From NCBI RefSeq assembly GCF_009746565.1, contig NZ_WRPN01000003.1, forward strand, positions 1-64,000: a DNA stretch of 64,000 nt, in the 5' to 3' direction. This DNA is from Mariniflexile maritimum. GTDB lineage: Bacteria; Bacteroidota; Bacteroidia; Flavobacteriales; Flavobacteriaceae. The notes under the pieces are model-generated. The model saw only the letters and a program-made list of their open reading frames with translations, did not search any database and had not been told where the DNA came from. The position numbers were made by a program, and so were the translations under genes. Below are positions 1 through 8,934 of the stretch, one piece after another (position 1 is the first letter of the stretch; each line of letters opens with the position of its first letter).

Positions 1-120
1 GTCGGCGCGCTTTTGGCACCCACGCTCCGCCCTTTGCCCGTGCCATCGATGGCACGGGCAACGCCCCAACGGGCGCGGGGACTCGGAGCGCAAAGCCCGA
101 AACCCGAGGGGAACGCCGTA
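1..120. repeat. GC-rich multi-hairpin intergenic element
   Basis: This stretch is far richer in G and C than the AT-rich DNA that follows and shows no coding sequence. It contains a perfect 28-bp palindrome at 34-61 with centre ATCGAT, a hairpin at 62-75 (CGCCC, loop CAAC, GGGCG) and a third hairpin with arms at 82-86 and 104-108. CGGCG at 3-7 can pair with CGCCG at 114-118 and would close the three hairpins into one branched structure. It may be a dispersed palindromic repeat (REP-like) or a structured RNA, and it may extend past the left edge. Neither identity can be decided from one copy. Confidence 0.5.
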
Positions 121-170
121 AAAAAGGCTATTTAATTGCTGTTGATTCTGGATAACCATTATAAAATTCG

Positions 171-178
171 TAAATTTG
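171..178 (+). promoter_or_regulatory. Predicted -7 box of pruA promoter
   Basis: TAAATTTG matches the Bacteroidota -7 consensus TAnnTTTG and lies about 43 bases before the pruA ATG. No well-spaced -33 TTG is visible; the nearest TTG, at 142-144, is 26 bases away. Confidence 0.55.
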
Positions 179-220
179 CAGTCAATTTATTTATAATTAA
201 ACAACAAAAACAATAGAATT

Positions 221-1849
221 ATGGGAAAAGGTTTTTTTAATGTACCTACGGCCAATAACGAACCTGTAAAAAGTTATGCTCCGGGAACACCAGAGCGCGA
301 TGCTGTACTTAACGTTTATAATGCCATGTACAGGAGCACCATTGACGTGCCTTTATATATAAATGGTTTGTATGTTAAAACAGGATCCACCCGAACCATA
401 TCACCGCCGCACGACCACAAGCATGTAGTTGGCACCTATCACTTAGCAGATCAAGTCCATGTAGAAAAAGCTATTACAACCGCATTGGAAGCCAGAAAAA
501 CTTGGTCTAAAATGCCTTGGGAGCAACGAGCCGCCATTTTTTTAAAGGCAGCAGAACTGGTTGCAGGCCCCTATAGAGCTAAAATTAATGCCGCAACCAT
601 GATTGCCCAATCGAAGACCATCCATCAAGCTGAAATTGATGCTGCTTGTGAGTTTGTGGATTTTTTGCGCTATAATGTACAATATATGACGGAGATTTAT
701 AAAGACCAGCCCAAAAGTACCAACGATGTCTGGAACCGAGTAGAGTACCGGCCTTTGGAAGGGTTTACTTATGCGGTTACCCCCTTCAATTTTACCGCTA
801 TTGCAGGAAACCTACCATCGTGCATGGCATTGATGGGCAACGTGGTGGTTTGGAAACCTAGTGACAGCCAAATATATTCAGCTAAAGTAATCATGGATGT
901 TTTTGAGGAAGCCGGTGTACCAGCAGGCGTGATAAATGTTGTTTTTGGCGACCCTGTGATGATTAGCAACACCGTATTAGCGAGTCCGGATTTTTCTGGA
1001 TTACACTTTACCGGTTCTACTTTTGTATTTAAGGAACTTTGGAAACAAATAGGAAATAATATTCACAACTATAAAACGTATCCTAGAATTGTGGGCGAAA
1101 CAGGCGGGAAGGATTTTATTATTGCCCACAAAAGCGCTGTACCCAAACAGGTTTCAACAGCTATAATTAGAGGAGCATTTGAGTTTCAGGGGCAAAAATG
1201 CAGTGCCGCTTCACGCGCTTATATCCCCAAAAGTCTATGGGGCGAGATTAAAAAATTGGTTATAGAAGATGTAAACTCCCTAAAAATGGGCTCACCTGCC
1301 GATATGGGCAATTTTATTACTGCCGTAATACACGAAGGTTCGTTTGATAAATTAGCAACCTACATTGACCAAGCAAAAACCGATAAGGACAGTAACATTA
1401 TAGTTGGTGGCAACTATGACAAATCTAAAGGCTATTTTATAGAACCCACAGTAATTGTTACAACAAACCCCAAATATACCACCATGTGTACCGAATTGTT
1501 TGGCCCTGTAATAACCATTTATGTATATGAAGATAACGCTTATGCGGAAACCCTAAAATTGGTAGATGAAACCAGTGAGTATGCCCTAACAGGTGCCGTA
1601 TTGGCAACCGACAGGTACGCCATAGCACAGGCCACGGATGCATTACAAAATAGCGCAGGGAACTTTTATATTAACGATAAACCAACGGGTGCAGTTGTTG
1701 GGCAACAACCTTTTGGTGGTGCACGTGCTTCTGGCACAAACGATAAAGCGGGAAGTGCCCAAAACTTATTGCGTTGGGTATCGCCTAGATTGATAAAAGA
1801 AACCTTTATTACACCAACAGATTATCGTTATCCGTTTTTGGGTGAATAA
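221..1849 (+). CDS. pruA: L-glutamate gamma-semialdehyde (1-pyrroline-5-carboxylate) dehydrogenase
   Basis: The enzyme oxidises glutamate semialdehyde/P5C to glutamate with NAD+, the second step of proline catabolism, in the cytoplasm. The 542-residue length and the long N-terminal region fit the stand-alone group-1 P5C dehydrogenase (ALDH4-like), not the PutA fusion. The aldehyde dehydrogenase active site is visible: general base E293 in VGETGGKD and catalytic C327 in FQGQKCSAASR. A good TAnnTTTG box precedes the ATG. The gene is followed by a strong terminator and stands alone; no proline dehydrogenase is in the window. Family assignment is secure. Confidence 0.95.
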   Translation: MGKGFFNVPTANNEPVKSYAPGTPERDAVLNVYNAMYRSTIDVPLYINGLYVKTGSTRTISPPHDHKHVVGTYHLADQVHVEKAITTALEARKTWSKMPWEQRAAIFLKAAELVAGPYRAKINAATMIAQSKTIHQAEIDAACEFVDFLRYNVQYMTEIYKDQPKSTNDVWNRVEYRPLEGFTYAVTPFNFTAIAGNLPSCMALMGNVVVWKPSDSQIYSAKVIMDVFEEAGVPAGVINVVFGDPVMISNTVLASPDFSGLHFTGSTFVFKELWKQIGNNIHNYKTYPRIVGETGGKDFIIAHKSAVPKQVSTAIIRGAFEFQGQKCSAASRAYIPKSLWGEIKKLVIEDVNSLKMGSPADMGNFITAVIHEGSFDKLATYIDQAKTDKDSNIIVGGNYDKSKGYFIEPTVIVTTNPKYTTMCTELFGPVITIYVYEDNAYAETLKLVDETSEYALTGAVLATDRYAIAQATDALQNSAGNFYINDKPTGAVVGQQPFGGARASGTNDKAGSAQNLLRWVSPRLIKETFITPTDYRYPFLGE

Positions 1850-1869
1850 ACTGTTTGCCCTACCTATTT

Positions 1870-1915
1870 AAAAACATTCATAATCTTGAGCTTTTCAGGA
1901 ATATGAATGTTTTTT
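1870..1915. terminator. Bidirectional terminator between pruA and the T9SS gene
   Basis: A perfect 13-bp inverted repeat has arms at 1870-1882 and 1902-1914. It starts with an A run and ends with a T run, so it can stop transcription from pruA and from the convergent gene on the other strand. Confidence 0.75.
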
Positions 1916-1998
1916 GATTTTAGTTGATTAAATTCTTAAATGATATCAAGACTCCTGTTCTTAAAACAAAAAACATCAATCTTTTGCTGGTTTTATAT

Positions 1999-4900
1999 TT
2001 ACTCTACAAGTATCTTTTTGCTTAAAACACCCTTTTCTGTTTTTAGCTTGATGATATAAACGCCAGTAGTCAACTTAACTGGCATAGATTCACTTTTTGA
2101 AGAGCGAACGTTCATGTTCTTTATATCTTGTCCCAAGACGGTATATAAATTAACATTTGAAACATAGACCCCATTTTTGTTGATTAACTTTATTTCGGAG
2201 GTATTGCCATCAAAATAAACCAAAAGATGGCTTGTATTAGCTTCAACAGTCTCTGTGCTTAAAGCATCGGTGTTTTGGAAAACCAGCTTAAATCGGTTGT
2301 TGTAAATACCCGATGGCAAAAATACATCGAAAGCATTGTTGGTTATTAGGTGGGTTTGGTTGGTGAATGCATCCTTAATATATAGGTTGGTGCTGGCATC
2401 CATATTTTCAAGCGCTTCGACCTTAATAGTTGCAACACCTTCTTTTTGAACAATTAGGCCCAGTGAAAATTCTTTTGAAGCATCAAAGCTAGAAACTCCC
2501 TGAATTACCAATTTAGCATCATTCAAACTCCAATACATGTCTTCTTCATTCACATCAATCATAAAAGCATCATATCCCATATCAAAGCCATCTGTCGCAT
2601 TCATATTGGCACCAATTACAAGTTGCCTATGATAGCCCAAAGGCGAATCGTAGATAAGACGAATTGTTGGCTTTCCAGATGGTGCTGAATTAGCGTCGTT
2701 CTTTTTGTTGCTCTGCTTGAAAAAAACGGATGATGGGCCTGTTTCTCGTTGATACGCCCGTTGGCTATTTTTAAATACAATATCACCTCCATCAACACTG
2801 GTTAGTGACGACCCCGTAGTTGCATCGACAGCTGTTGAAACAAAAAAGCCTTGATTAACGGGAATGTATTGACCCGGTACTTTTGTACCCAAAGCAGCAC
2901 TACCCCCATTGGAAGTACTGTTAATACGCGTATCATTTGAAATGGCAGCGGCACCACCCGTTAAATTACGGGTTGCATAACCGCCAACATAGCCTTTTAA
3001 AATATGGGTATCCTCTTTGCCAAAATGATCCCAGAAATACAAAGCCCCATTAAAAACGGTTCCGTTATGATTATTTCCGCCATCGGCAACACTGATATTA
3101 TCCAAAATAAATTGTGTAGCATCCATTGCAGAGGGATAGGGATTTCCAATTAGCCTATCGACATCTCCCAATGGATTGGTTCCCGTTATACTTTTCAATA
3201 ATGGCAAGGTAAAATTTCCGTTATAGGGCAACCCTTTAAACACATAGTTTTGTTGTGATGATAAGGGTGCTGGACCAGAAGGCCCTTTCATGGTAAACCC
3301 TTCACCTGCCATTAAATATGATTTTTCGTCGATTTTCTCCCAGGCATCGTAGGCATTGGCAGCACCATAAAACTTATAGAGCCAATAAGTAAAAATGGTT
3401 TTTATCAGCCCCGGGGGGCCAGATGGCGTAAAATGGTAAGCGACCCCATCAAACAATAAGGGTGTATAAGCTGCTGTTGATGTTCCGTTATTTAAAAACC
3501 CTTCAATCTTATTGCTTTCATTTGTGTAAGTAAGACCCGTGCCTAGAGTAGCATTGCCATTACCCGTTGGCCCTACCGATGACGACCAATAATTATAATT
3601 AAAACCATTTGCCGTACCCTGTTGGTCGCGTTCAATATAACCACCGCTATCGGCATCCAAAATACTGCCCTCACTTTGTAAAAGTTGCGATTCGCCCACC
3701 AAATCTATCACGCCGTCCAATTCCAGGTAATGGGAAATTGCCAAACCATGACCAGAATTAGTTTCGTCGAGGGTTTCAAACGGATTGGCTATGGTTAATT
3801 TGCCTGTATTTTCCAAAACCAAACCTAATAGTGCTATATCGTTATCTTCCGAGGTTATTTCATGTGAAATTTGTGCAATATTCCAATCAACACGTCTAAC
3901 ACCATTTAAACCCAATGCATTTGGCAACACCTGTTCTGAACCATGTTCCCAAGTGGCAGGATCATCCCATGCACCATCATTTGCAGACACATAAGGCAAC
4001 GGTGCTGTTTGTGGCGATAATACAGCTTTATCTTCACTTAAATAATTAATCCGTATGAAATAGCGATCGGTTGTGGAGCCATCTGCATTTGCCTGACCTT
4101 CGATGGTAGAACCATAAAAAGCATTAAAATTATAATACACCTTCAACTTGCTCCAAGGAATGGTAGCCACCACATTGCTAGACGCTGCAAATGGAATTAC
4201 TTTGCCCGAAACAAAATTGGCAGGACTGCGCTCAATTTCTTGGTTCATGAGGTAGCGCACTTGCTCGCGGATAAGACCTTGGTCCCAAATGTAAGCCTCG
4301 TCAATTTGCCCCAAAAAGAAGTTGGAAACATCATTATTGTTAACGTACAAAGCTCCAATACAAAAATTGTTAAAATTGGGTGAAGGTGCCATAACGTTCT
4401 GTTCTGTTTTATCCAACACACCATCTATATACAAAAACACCGAACCACTATCATATACAAATGTTATTTGATGCCATTTAGAATCTGACAATGCCATAGT
4501 AGAGGTGAATTTTATGGCTCCGTCGATAACGATTTCTACCTCATCGGAAGTATTTAATCGCATTTGCAGCTTTTCACCTTTAGACATGATGGTTCTTGGA
4601 TTCGTTTTTACAGTGCCCCCTTTTACCCACGCCGAAATAGTAAAATCGTTTACGTTTAAGTTAAGCGCATAATCGCCTAACAGATATTCACCATCTTCAA
4701 GTGTTAAGGCATGGTTTCCCGTTAACCTTGATACTTTTCCGAAGGTAAAATATTTGGTACCATCAAAATTGTACCAATTAAATAAGTTACCACTAGCATC
4801 GGGCCTTAACGGAATTACATCCATGATATTAGAGGTTGCAAATGCCGGATCATCAGCCACTATAAGGGCGTATTCTTGATTGGAAGCTTTTGGAAAACCA

Positions 4901-6903
4901 CCAAAAGCCGAAGCTGGAATACTTAAATACACGTTTCCAACATCGCTTAAAACTTCAGTGGACTCTACAATTTTCCATATTCTGTCGATGCGTTCAACCG
5001 AAGTGTTTATACCTGTACCCAGATTTACAGTTTCGGTTGCGCCACTTGTTGTAAAAGTGCCCCCATTGTTTCCCCACATTAAAAAATCGCCGTCCTTATT
5101 AAAATCGTTTGGATTGTCACTGTTTTTTGGAAAAATACCTCCTAAGCCAATGGTAACGTCATGAATGGTATTGGCGGTTTTGGATTGTCGTTGCTTTAAA
5201 TCGGAAATAGAATCCCTAGCTATGCCAGCAACGTCGTGGTTAAAACCATCGGCAATCTTCCAAACCTTGGTGCCAAAAGAATTAAGATAATCTTTTTCGG
5301 CAATGGTAGAAGTTCCTAAAGTAATGCCATATTTAATGGCCAGATAAGATTCCACTTTTTGTCTGGAAGTGGCATCCAACTTTGTTGAAAAGGTGAAAAT
5401 TTCGGCAACCCTTCCGTTTAAGTTCGCAGTTTCGTTATAATTTTTTCCAATCCAATACCAACTACCATTCAAACTACCAAACGGGTTTGCAGCCTTAGCA
5501 GTTGTTAATATTTTGGAATTATATAAAATGTCATGGGCAGTAGGAGCCGTATCCAAATTATCGGTTACATTGATAATACCAACCCCAGCGTACGATTTAC
5601 CGGTATCAATTTCGGCACTTCCCGTAAACGTGCCAGAACCGGGAATTCCTTGGTTGTACGATAAAACCTCATTGCTAAATGCCGTAGAATAATTGCCATA
5701 ACCAACCCCGGTAACGTCGCCCGGTGTAGCCGATTCGATACCCGCCAAAATGGTATTTTTTGGAGAAGTACTGGTTATGGGACTATCGGGCACCATCACA
5801 ATAAAAATATCTGAACTATAAAAGCCACTAGCCAACTCATCGTTATACATAAACTGTTCTGTACCACTGCCATTTTTAAAATCTATAACCGGATTGAAAT
5901 TTATATTTGAAAGGGCATCATCCAGATAGGTAGGCTCATTTCCTAAATTGGCTTTCGCATTTTTAGGATTGGTGCCTAAATCTGCCCATTCCAAAACTTT
6001 AGAGCTGGCATCCTTGGTTATGCCCCTGGTAGCTTTAAGCCATAACTTAAAACCTGAGGTAACGCCCCCGGGCCCTGGAATATCTTCAAAAAACACTTCA
6101 GCACTTACATTAAACTTAAAGCTGGAATTATCATTATTTAATATATTGATTGTTGCTGTTTTTTTCCCATAGCTCGCTGGCGGGCCTTTGAAGGTAACTG
6201 GCAAAATTGTGGACGCCCCTGGTGCTATACTAGCCGTAAAGGACGCTGGTACTGTGAAATCTGTACCAACAACCGATACTCCGGATATGTTCAAAGGGCA
6301 CGTACCCGTATTTACAATGGTGTAATTTCTTGTTCGTTGGGCTCCAGACTCGACCACACCAAAATAGGTAGCATTGGTTGCCGATGGGATGCTTGAGTTA
6401 TGCAAAATATCAGCTAAGGGGCTACCCCCTAAAACATTTATTTTTGGCGACGTGTTTACCTGTAAAGTAAAGGTAAAATCAGGTTTATTTTTTATTTTGA
6501 TGGTTACTTTGGAGCTAGCTGACACACAACCCGAACTAGGACTGTTATTTTGGACCTTGAAATCTAAATTTGATTTGATTCCAAAAAAGTACCACCACCA
6601 TTGGGCACAACTAGCTGGCTTAACCGCCCCACTTGGAGTAGCCGGAATGACACTAAAGATGGGCGTGTTTGTGATGGAAATGCTTTGAATTTCCAAATCG
6701 TCACAATTGGCCGTTTCTTTATTAGTGACTCTAAAATTAAGCGCCGTTCCTGCATTAATTGCAATGGTAGCCGTATTGGAAATACTTGTGGGATTACCAA
6801 TAATATTAACTTGTATGGATTGCGCCATCCCTACATTAACATTTGATAGCAACAATAAAAAATAGAAGTATTTTAAACAATTGAAGGGTAAACGTATAGT
6901 CAT
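1999..6903 (-). CDS. Large secreted multidomain protein with T9SS type A sorting domain
   Basis: This 1634-residue protein begins with a signal peptide (about residues 1-27, ending GMAQ). A choice-of-anchor-D-like Ig domain follows at about 150-270, with phrases such as NYTIVNTGTCPLNISGVSV. Next is a concanavalin-like region at about 280-580 (starting GFKLWLKA) and a LamG-type jelly roll at about 750-900 (DFTISAWVKGG and DSKWHQITFVYDSGSVFLYIDG). The last 80 or so residues are a type IX secretion C-terminal domain (LYTVLGQDIKNM and GVYIIKLKTEKGVLSKKILV). It is therefore probably exported by T9SS and attached to the cell surface or released. No catalytic motif was recognised; an adhesin or glycan-binding role is inference. 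A TATCTTTG -7 box lies upstream. It appears monocistronic. Confidence 0.85.
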   Translation of the reverse strand: MTIRLPFNCLKYFYFLLLLSNVNVGMAQSIQVNIIGNPTSISNTATIAINAGTALNFRVTNKETANCDDLEIQSISITNTPIFSVIPATPSGAVKPASCAQWWWYFFGIKSNLDFKVQNNSPSSGCVSASSKVTIKIKNKPDFTFTLQVNTSPKINVLGGSPLADILHNSSIPSATNATYFGVVESGAQRTRNYTIVNTGTCPLNISGVSVVGTDFTVPASFTASIAPGASTILPVTFKGPPASYGKKTATINILNNDNSSFKFNVSAEVFFEDIPGPGGVTSGFKLWLKATRGITKDASSKVLEWADLGTNPKNAKANLGNEPTYLDDALSNINFNPVIDFKNGSGTEQFMYNDELASGFYSSDIFIVMVPDSPITSTSPKNTILAGIESATPGDVTGVGYGNYSTAFSNEVLSYNQGIPGSGTFTGSAEIDTGKSYAGVGIINVTDNLDTAPTAHDILYNSKILTTAKAANPFGSLNGSWYWIGKNYNETANLNGRVAEIFTFSTKLDATSRQKVESYLAIKYGITLGTSTIAEKDYLNSFGTKVWKIADGFNHDVAGIARDSISDLKQRQSKTANTIHDVTIGLGGIFPKNSDNPNDFNKDGDFLMWGNNGGTFTTSGATETVNLGTGINTSVERIDRIWKIVESTEVLSDVGNVYLSIPASAFGGFPKASNQEYALIVADDPAFATSNIMDVIPLRPDASGNLFNWYNFDGTKYFTFGKVSRLTGNHALTLEDGEYLLGDYALNLNVNDFTISAWVKGGTVKTNPRTIMSKGEKLQMRLNTSDEVEIVIDGAIKFTSTMALSDSKWHQITFVYDSGSVFLYIDGVLDKTEQNVMAPSPNFNNFCIGALYVNNNDVSNFFLGQIDEAYIWDQGLIREQVRYLMNQEIERSPANFVSGKVIPFAASSNVVATIPWSKLKVYYNFNAFYGSTIEGQANADGSTTDRYFIRINYLSEDKAVLSPQTAPLPYVSANDGAWDDPATWEHGSEQVLPNALGLNGVRRVDWNIAQISHEITSEDNDIALLGLVLENTGKLTIANPFETLDETNSGHGLAISHYLELDGVIDLVGESQLLQSEGSILDADSGGYIERDQQGTANGFNYNYWSSSVGPTGNGNATLGTGLTYTNESNKIEGFLNNGTSTAAYTPLLFDGVAYHFTPSGPPGLIKTIFTYWLYKFYGAANAYDAWEKIDEKSYLMAGEGFTMKGPSGPAPLSSQQNYVFKGLPYNGNFTLPLLKSITGTNPLGDVDRLIGNPYPSAMDATQFILDNISVADGGNNHNGTVFNGALYFWDHFGKEDTHILKGYVGGYATRNLTGGAAAISNDTRINSTSNGGSAALGTKVPGQYIPVNQGFFVSTAVDATTGSSLTSVDGGDIVFKNSQRAYQRETGPSSVFFKQSNKKNDANSAPSGKPTIRLIYDSPLGYHRQLVIGANMNATDGFDMGYDAFMIDVNEEDMYWSLNDAKLVIQGVSSFDASKEFSLGLIVQKEGVATIKVEALENMDASTNLYIKDAFTNQTHLITNNAFDVFLPSGIYNNRFKLVFQNTDALSTETVEANTSHLLVYFDGNTSEIKLINKNGVYVSNVNLYTVLGQDIKNMNVRSSKSESMPVKLTTGVYIIKLKTEKGVLSKKILVE

Positions 6904-6964
6904 CTCAAATAAATTAGCATTAGGGTTTACGTTGAGAGACTAAATTTTAAATGCAATTACGGTA

Positions 6965-6972
6965 CAAAGATA
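6965..6972 (-). promoter_or_regulatory. Predicted -7 box for the T9SS protein gene
   Basis: Read on the minus strand this is TATCTTTG, an exact match to TAnnTTTG, about 60 bases before the start codon at 6903. No -33 TTG lies at the usual distance. Confidence 0.5.
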
Positions 6973-7031
6973 ACAAAACTAACGATGTAAAGCATTATTA
7001 TTCGACGAAATGCACTAAAATTTAATACATT

Positions 7032-7047
7032 AAGACAAATTTGTCTT
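7032..7047. promoter_or_regulatory. 16-bp perfect palindrome, possible operator
   Basis: The 16-bp sequence reads identically on both strands (left half AAGACAAA) and is followed by a T-rich run. It lies in the divergent gap between the T9SS gene and the TPR gene, about 60 bp upstream of the -7 box of the former. It could be a repressor site; a terminator is less likely because no gene ends here. Confidence 0.35.
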
Positions 7048-7141
7048 TTTTTTGTTCAGAAAAGAAATATCATAGACTAAATATTCATCTCCCAACCATT
7101 TTTAAAAACTGGTTTCCTAAATTAAATTCCATAAAAATTAC

Positions 7142-7149
7142 TAACTTTA
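7142..7149 (+). promoter_or_regulatory. Weak -7-like box before the TPR gene
   Basis: TAACTTTA differs from TAnnTTTG at the last base. A transcript starting just after it would have the ATG at 7189 as its first well-placed start and would make the upstream ATG at 7159 nearly leaderless. Confidence 0.3.
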
Positions 7150-7188
7150 TTTTTTTTAATGCCTCAAATTTTAACACCTAAATCCCTA

Positions 7189-8148
7189 ATGAAAAAAGCC
7201 ATTATCATCCTCATCATAACCATAGCTTGCAATACCATTTTTGCGCAAGCCAATAAACTATACCGACAAGCCACCAAAGCCACCGACTTAAATGAAAAGG
7301 TGTCGCTTTACAGTGCGGTTATCGCTTTAGAGCCCGACAACTTAGACGCTTATTTTTACCGTGCCATAGCAAAAAACGATTTGGGCGATTACTCGGGTGC
7401 TATTGTAGATTATTCCAAAATTATTCTAAAGAAACCAGATGCTGACACCTATTATAACCGCGGAAATTCGCGTTATAGCCTCAAGGATTTTGATGGCGCT
7501 AAAGATGATTATGAAGAAGCTTATAAACGCGACCCCCAACTTTTGGATGCCCTATATAGCTTGGGCTGTGTAAAATATGATTTAGGTGAATTTGAAAGCG
7601 CCATTATCGACTTTAGTAAAATAATTGGCCTGGTGCCAACGCTACAAACCACCTATTTCCTGAGAGCTTCGGCATATATGGCTTTAAAACAATATACAAA
7701 AGCCCTTGAAGATTACTCGGTTGCCATTATCGTGAACCCAAACGCAGAAGCATACTACAATAGAGGCGTGTTTTATTTGGATATTAATTATTACCAAAAA
7801 GCGAACGACGACCTAAACCGCGCCTTAAAGCTGAACAACTCCAATAGTTTCAACTATTTTTACAGGGGCGCTTCCTTCTTATTGTTAGGAAAGTATTTGG
7901 ATGCCATTTCAGATTTTAAAACAGCCTTAACCTTTGATGCCAACGATTTTGATGCTATGCTGGGGCTTTCAATAGGCTATAATAAAGCGAAAGATGCAGA
8001 AAACGCTCAATTATATTTTGAAAAAGCATTAAGCATTGTGTCGCCCAACGCTGGAAAAAAAGACGTTGAAGCATTTAAAAACACCTATTGGTACCAAAAA
8101 CAATATTACTATTTTAATGAGAATTTTGTTGAATTATCAAAACTATAA
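7189..8148 (+). CDS. Exported tetratricopeptide repeat protein
   Basis: The 319-residue product starts with a signal peptide (MKKAIIILIITIACNTIFAQ). An in-frame ATG 30 bases upstream would put ten polar residues before this signal, so 7189 is preferred. The rest is about eight TPR units of 34 residues, with recurrent phrases such as YFYRAIAKNDLGDYSGAI, YYNRGNSRYSLKDFDGA and YYNRGVFYLDINYYQKA. It is probably a periplasmic protein-protein interaction scaffold. No enzyme domain is present and the partner is unknown. It is convergent with rsmG, with only 19 bp between the stops. Confidence 0.8.
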   Translation: MKKAIIILIITIACNTIFAQANKLYRQATKATDLNEKVSLYSAVIALEPDNLDAYFYRAIAKNDLGDYSGAIVDYSKIILKKPDADTYYNRGNSRYSLKDFDGAKDDYEEAYKRDPQLLDALYSLGCVKYDLGEFESAIIDFSKIIGLVPTLQTTYFLRASAYMALKQYTKALEDYSVAIIVNPNAEAYYNRGVFYLDINYYQKANDDLNRALKLNNSNSFNYFYRGASFLLLGKYLDAISDFKTALTFDANDFDAMLGLSIGYNKAKDAENAQLYFEKALSIVSPNAGKKDVEAFKNTYWYQKQYYYFNENFVELSKL

Positions 8149-8167
8149 GCACTATTATCAAGAAAAA

Positions 8168-8797
8168 TCACCCTTTATATTTTAAAGGTAAATGCACCAC
8201 TTTTTTTGTTTCATAAAATTCTTCCGTAAAAAAATCGCTTAAATTATAGATGGTCGTGGTTCTGTAATCTTGCAGTTCTTCGGTTAAATCGCCACCCTTT
8301 AAATACAGAATGCCGTTTTTAAGGTCGTTTTTTTGCTCTTTGGCTATTTTTCCCTTTACCCAATGTACAAAGGTAGGCATGATGGCTACGGCGCGACTCA
8401 CTATAAAATCGTAAGTGCCACTAATTTCCTCGACACGACTGTGGCTTGTTATTACGTTGGTGAGGCCTAAACCTTCAACCACTTCATCAACCACCTTTAT
8501 TTTTTTTGCAATACTGTCAACCAAGTGAAAAGTACACTTTGGAAACAAAATAGCCAATGGAATACCCGGAAACCCGCCACCGGTGCCAACATCTAAAATC
8601 TGGCTTCCATCCTTAAAAGCAATTACTTTGGCAATGCCCAACGAATGTAGCACGTGCCGCAAATAAAGCTCGTCAATGTCTTTACGGGACACCACATTAA
8701 TTTTCAAATTCCAATCTTGATATAATAGTTCCATCTTCCGAAATTTTTCAATTTGGTCTTCCGTAAGGTTCGCAAAGTATTTAAGTATTAACTCCAT
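8168..8797 (-). CDS. rsmG: 16S rRNA (guanine-527-N7) methyltransferase RsmG
   Basis: The enzyme methylates N7 of G527 in 16S rRNA using S-adenosylmethionine. The 209-residue length is typical of the family. The SAM-binding motif I is clear (ILDVGTGGGFPGIPLAILFP, about residue 65), and the N-terminal LYQDWNLKINVVSRKDI is a family signature. A minus-strand promoter with correctly spaced boxes lies 18 to 52 bases upstream of the start. It stands alone, unlike in organisms where it pairs with mnmG or parA. Confidence 0.95.
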   Translation of the reverse strand: MELILKYFANLTEDQIEKFRKMELLYQDWNLKINVVSRKDIDELYLRHVLHSLGIAKVIAFKDGSQILDVGTGGGFPGIPLAILFPKCTFHLVDSIAKKIKVVDEVVEGLGLTNVITSHSRVEEISGTYDFIVSRAVAIMPTFVHWVKGKIAKEQKNDLKNGILYLKGGDLTEELQDYRTTTIYNLSDFFTEEFYETKKVVHLPLKYKG

Positions 8798-8814
8798 TCC
8801 TGTTAAATTTTCAA

Positions 8815-8849
8815 CAAAAATATACTTTTTACCTCCATATTTTTACAAA
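8815..8849 (-). promoter_or_regulatory. Predicted rsmG promoter
   Basis: On the minus strand TTTG (8849-8846) is followed after 23 bases by TATTTTTG (8822-8815), which matches the Bacteroidota -33/-7 pattern. The ATG is 18 bases downstream of the -7 box. Confidence 0.55.
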
Positions 8850-8879
8850 AAAATGGCATTACTTCAATTGCATTATACC

Positions 8880-8887
8880 TATCTTTG
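8880..8887 (+). promoter_or_regulatory. Predicted -7 box of the desaturase gene
   Basis: TATCTTTG is an exact TAnnTTTG match, 47 bases before the desaturase ATG. A transcript would start near 8893, where the leader hairpin begins. Confidence 0.6.
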
Positions 8888-8892
8888 CGCCA

Positions 8893-8917
8893 AATATGAA
8901 ATGCTTTATTTCATATT
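8893..8917 (+). promoter_or_regulatory. Perfect leader hairpin/operator of the desaturase gene
   Basis: Two 10-base arms, AATATGAAAT (8893-8902) and ATTTCATATT (8908-8917), flank a 5-base loop. The repeat lies between the -7 box and the start codon, exactly where the transcript would begin. It can act as a DNA operator for a dimeric repressor or as an AT-rich, heat-labile 5' RNA hairpin. Regulation of the desaturase is inferred from position only. Confidence 0.5.
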
Positions 8918-8934
8918 GAACAAATTTTAATAGC

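Noticed and set aside
769-972. Minus-strand open frame inside pruA
   Set aside because: It is antisense to strongly conserved aldehyde dehydrogenase codons, has no promoter box and no recognisable domain.
4880-6846. Several plus-strand open frames of 60-104 codons opposite the T9SS gene
   Set aside because: They mirror the codon pattern of the real gene on the other strand and show no signal peptide, domain or promoter.
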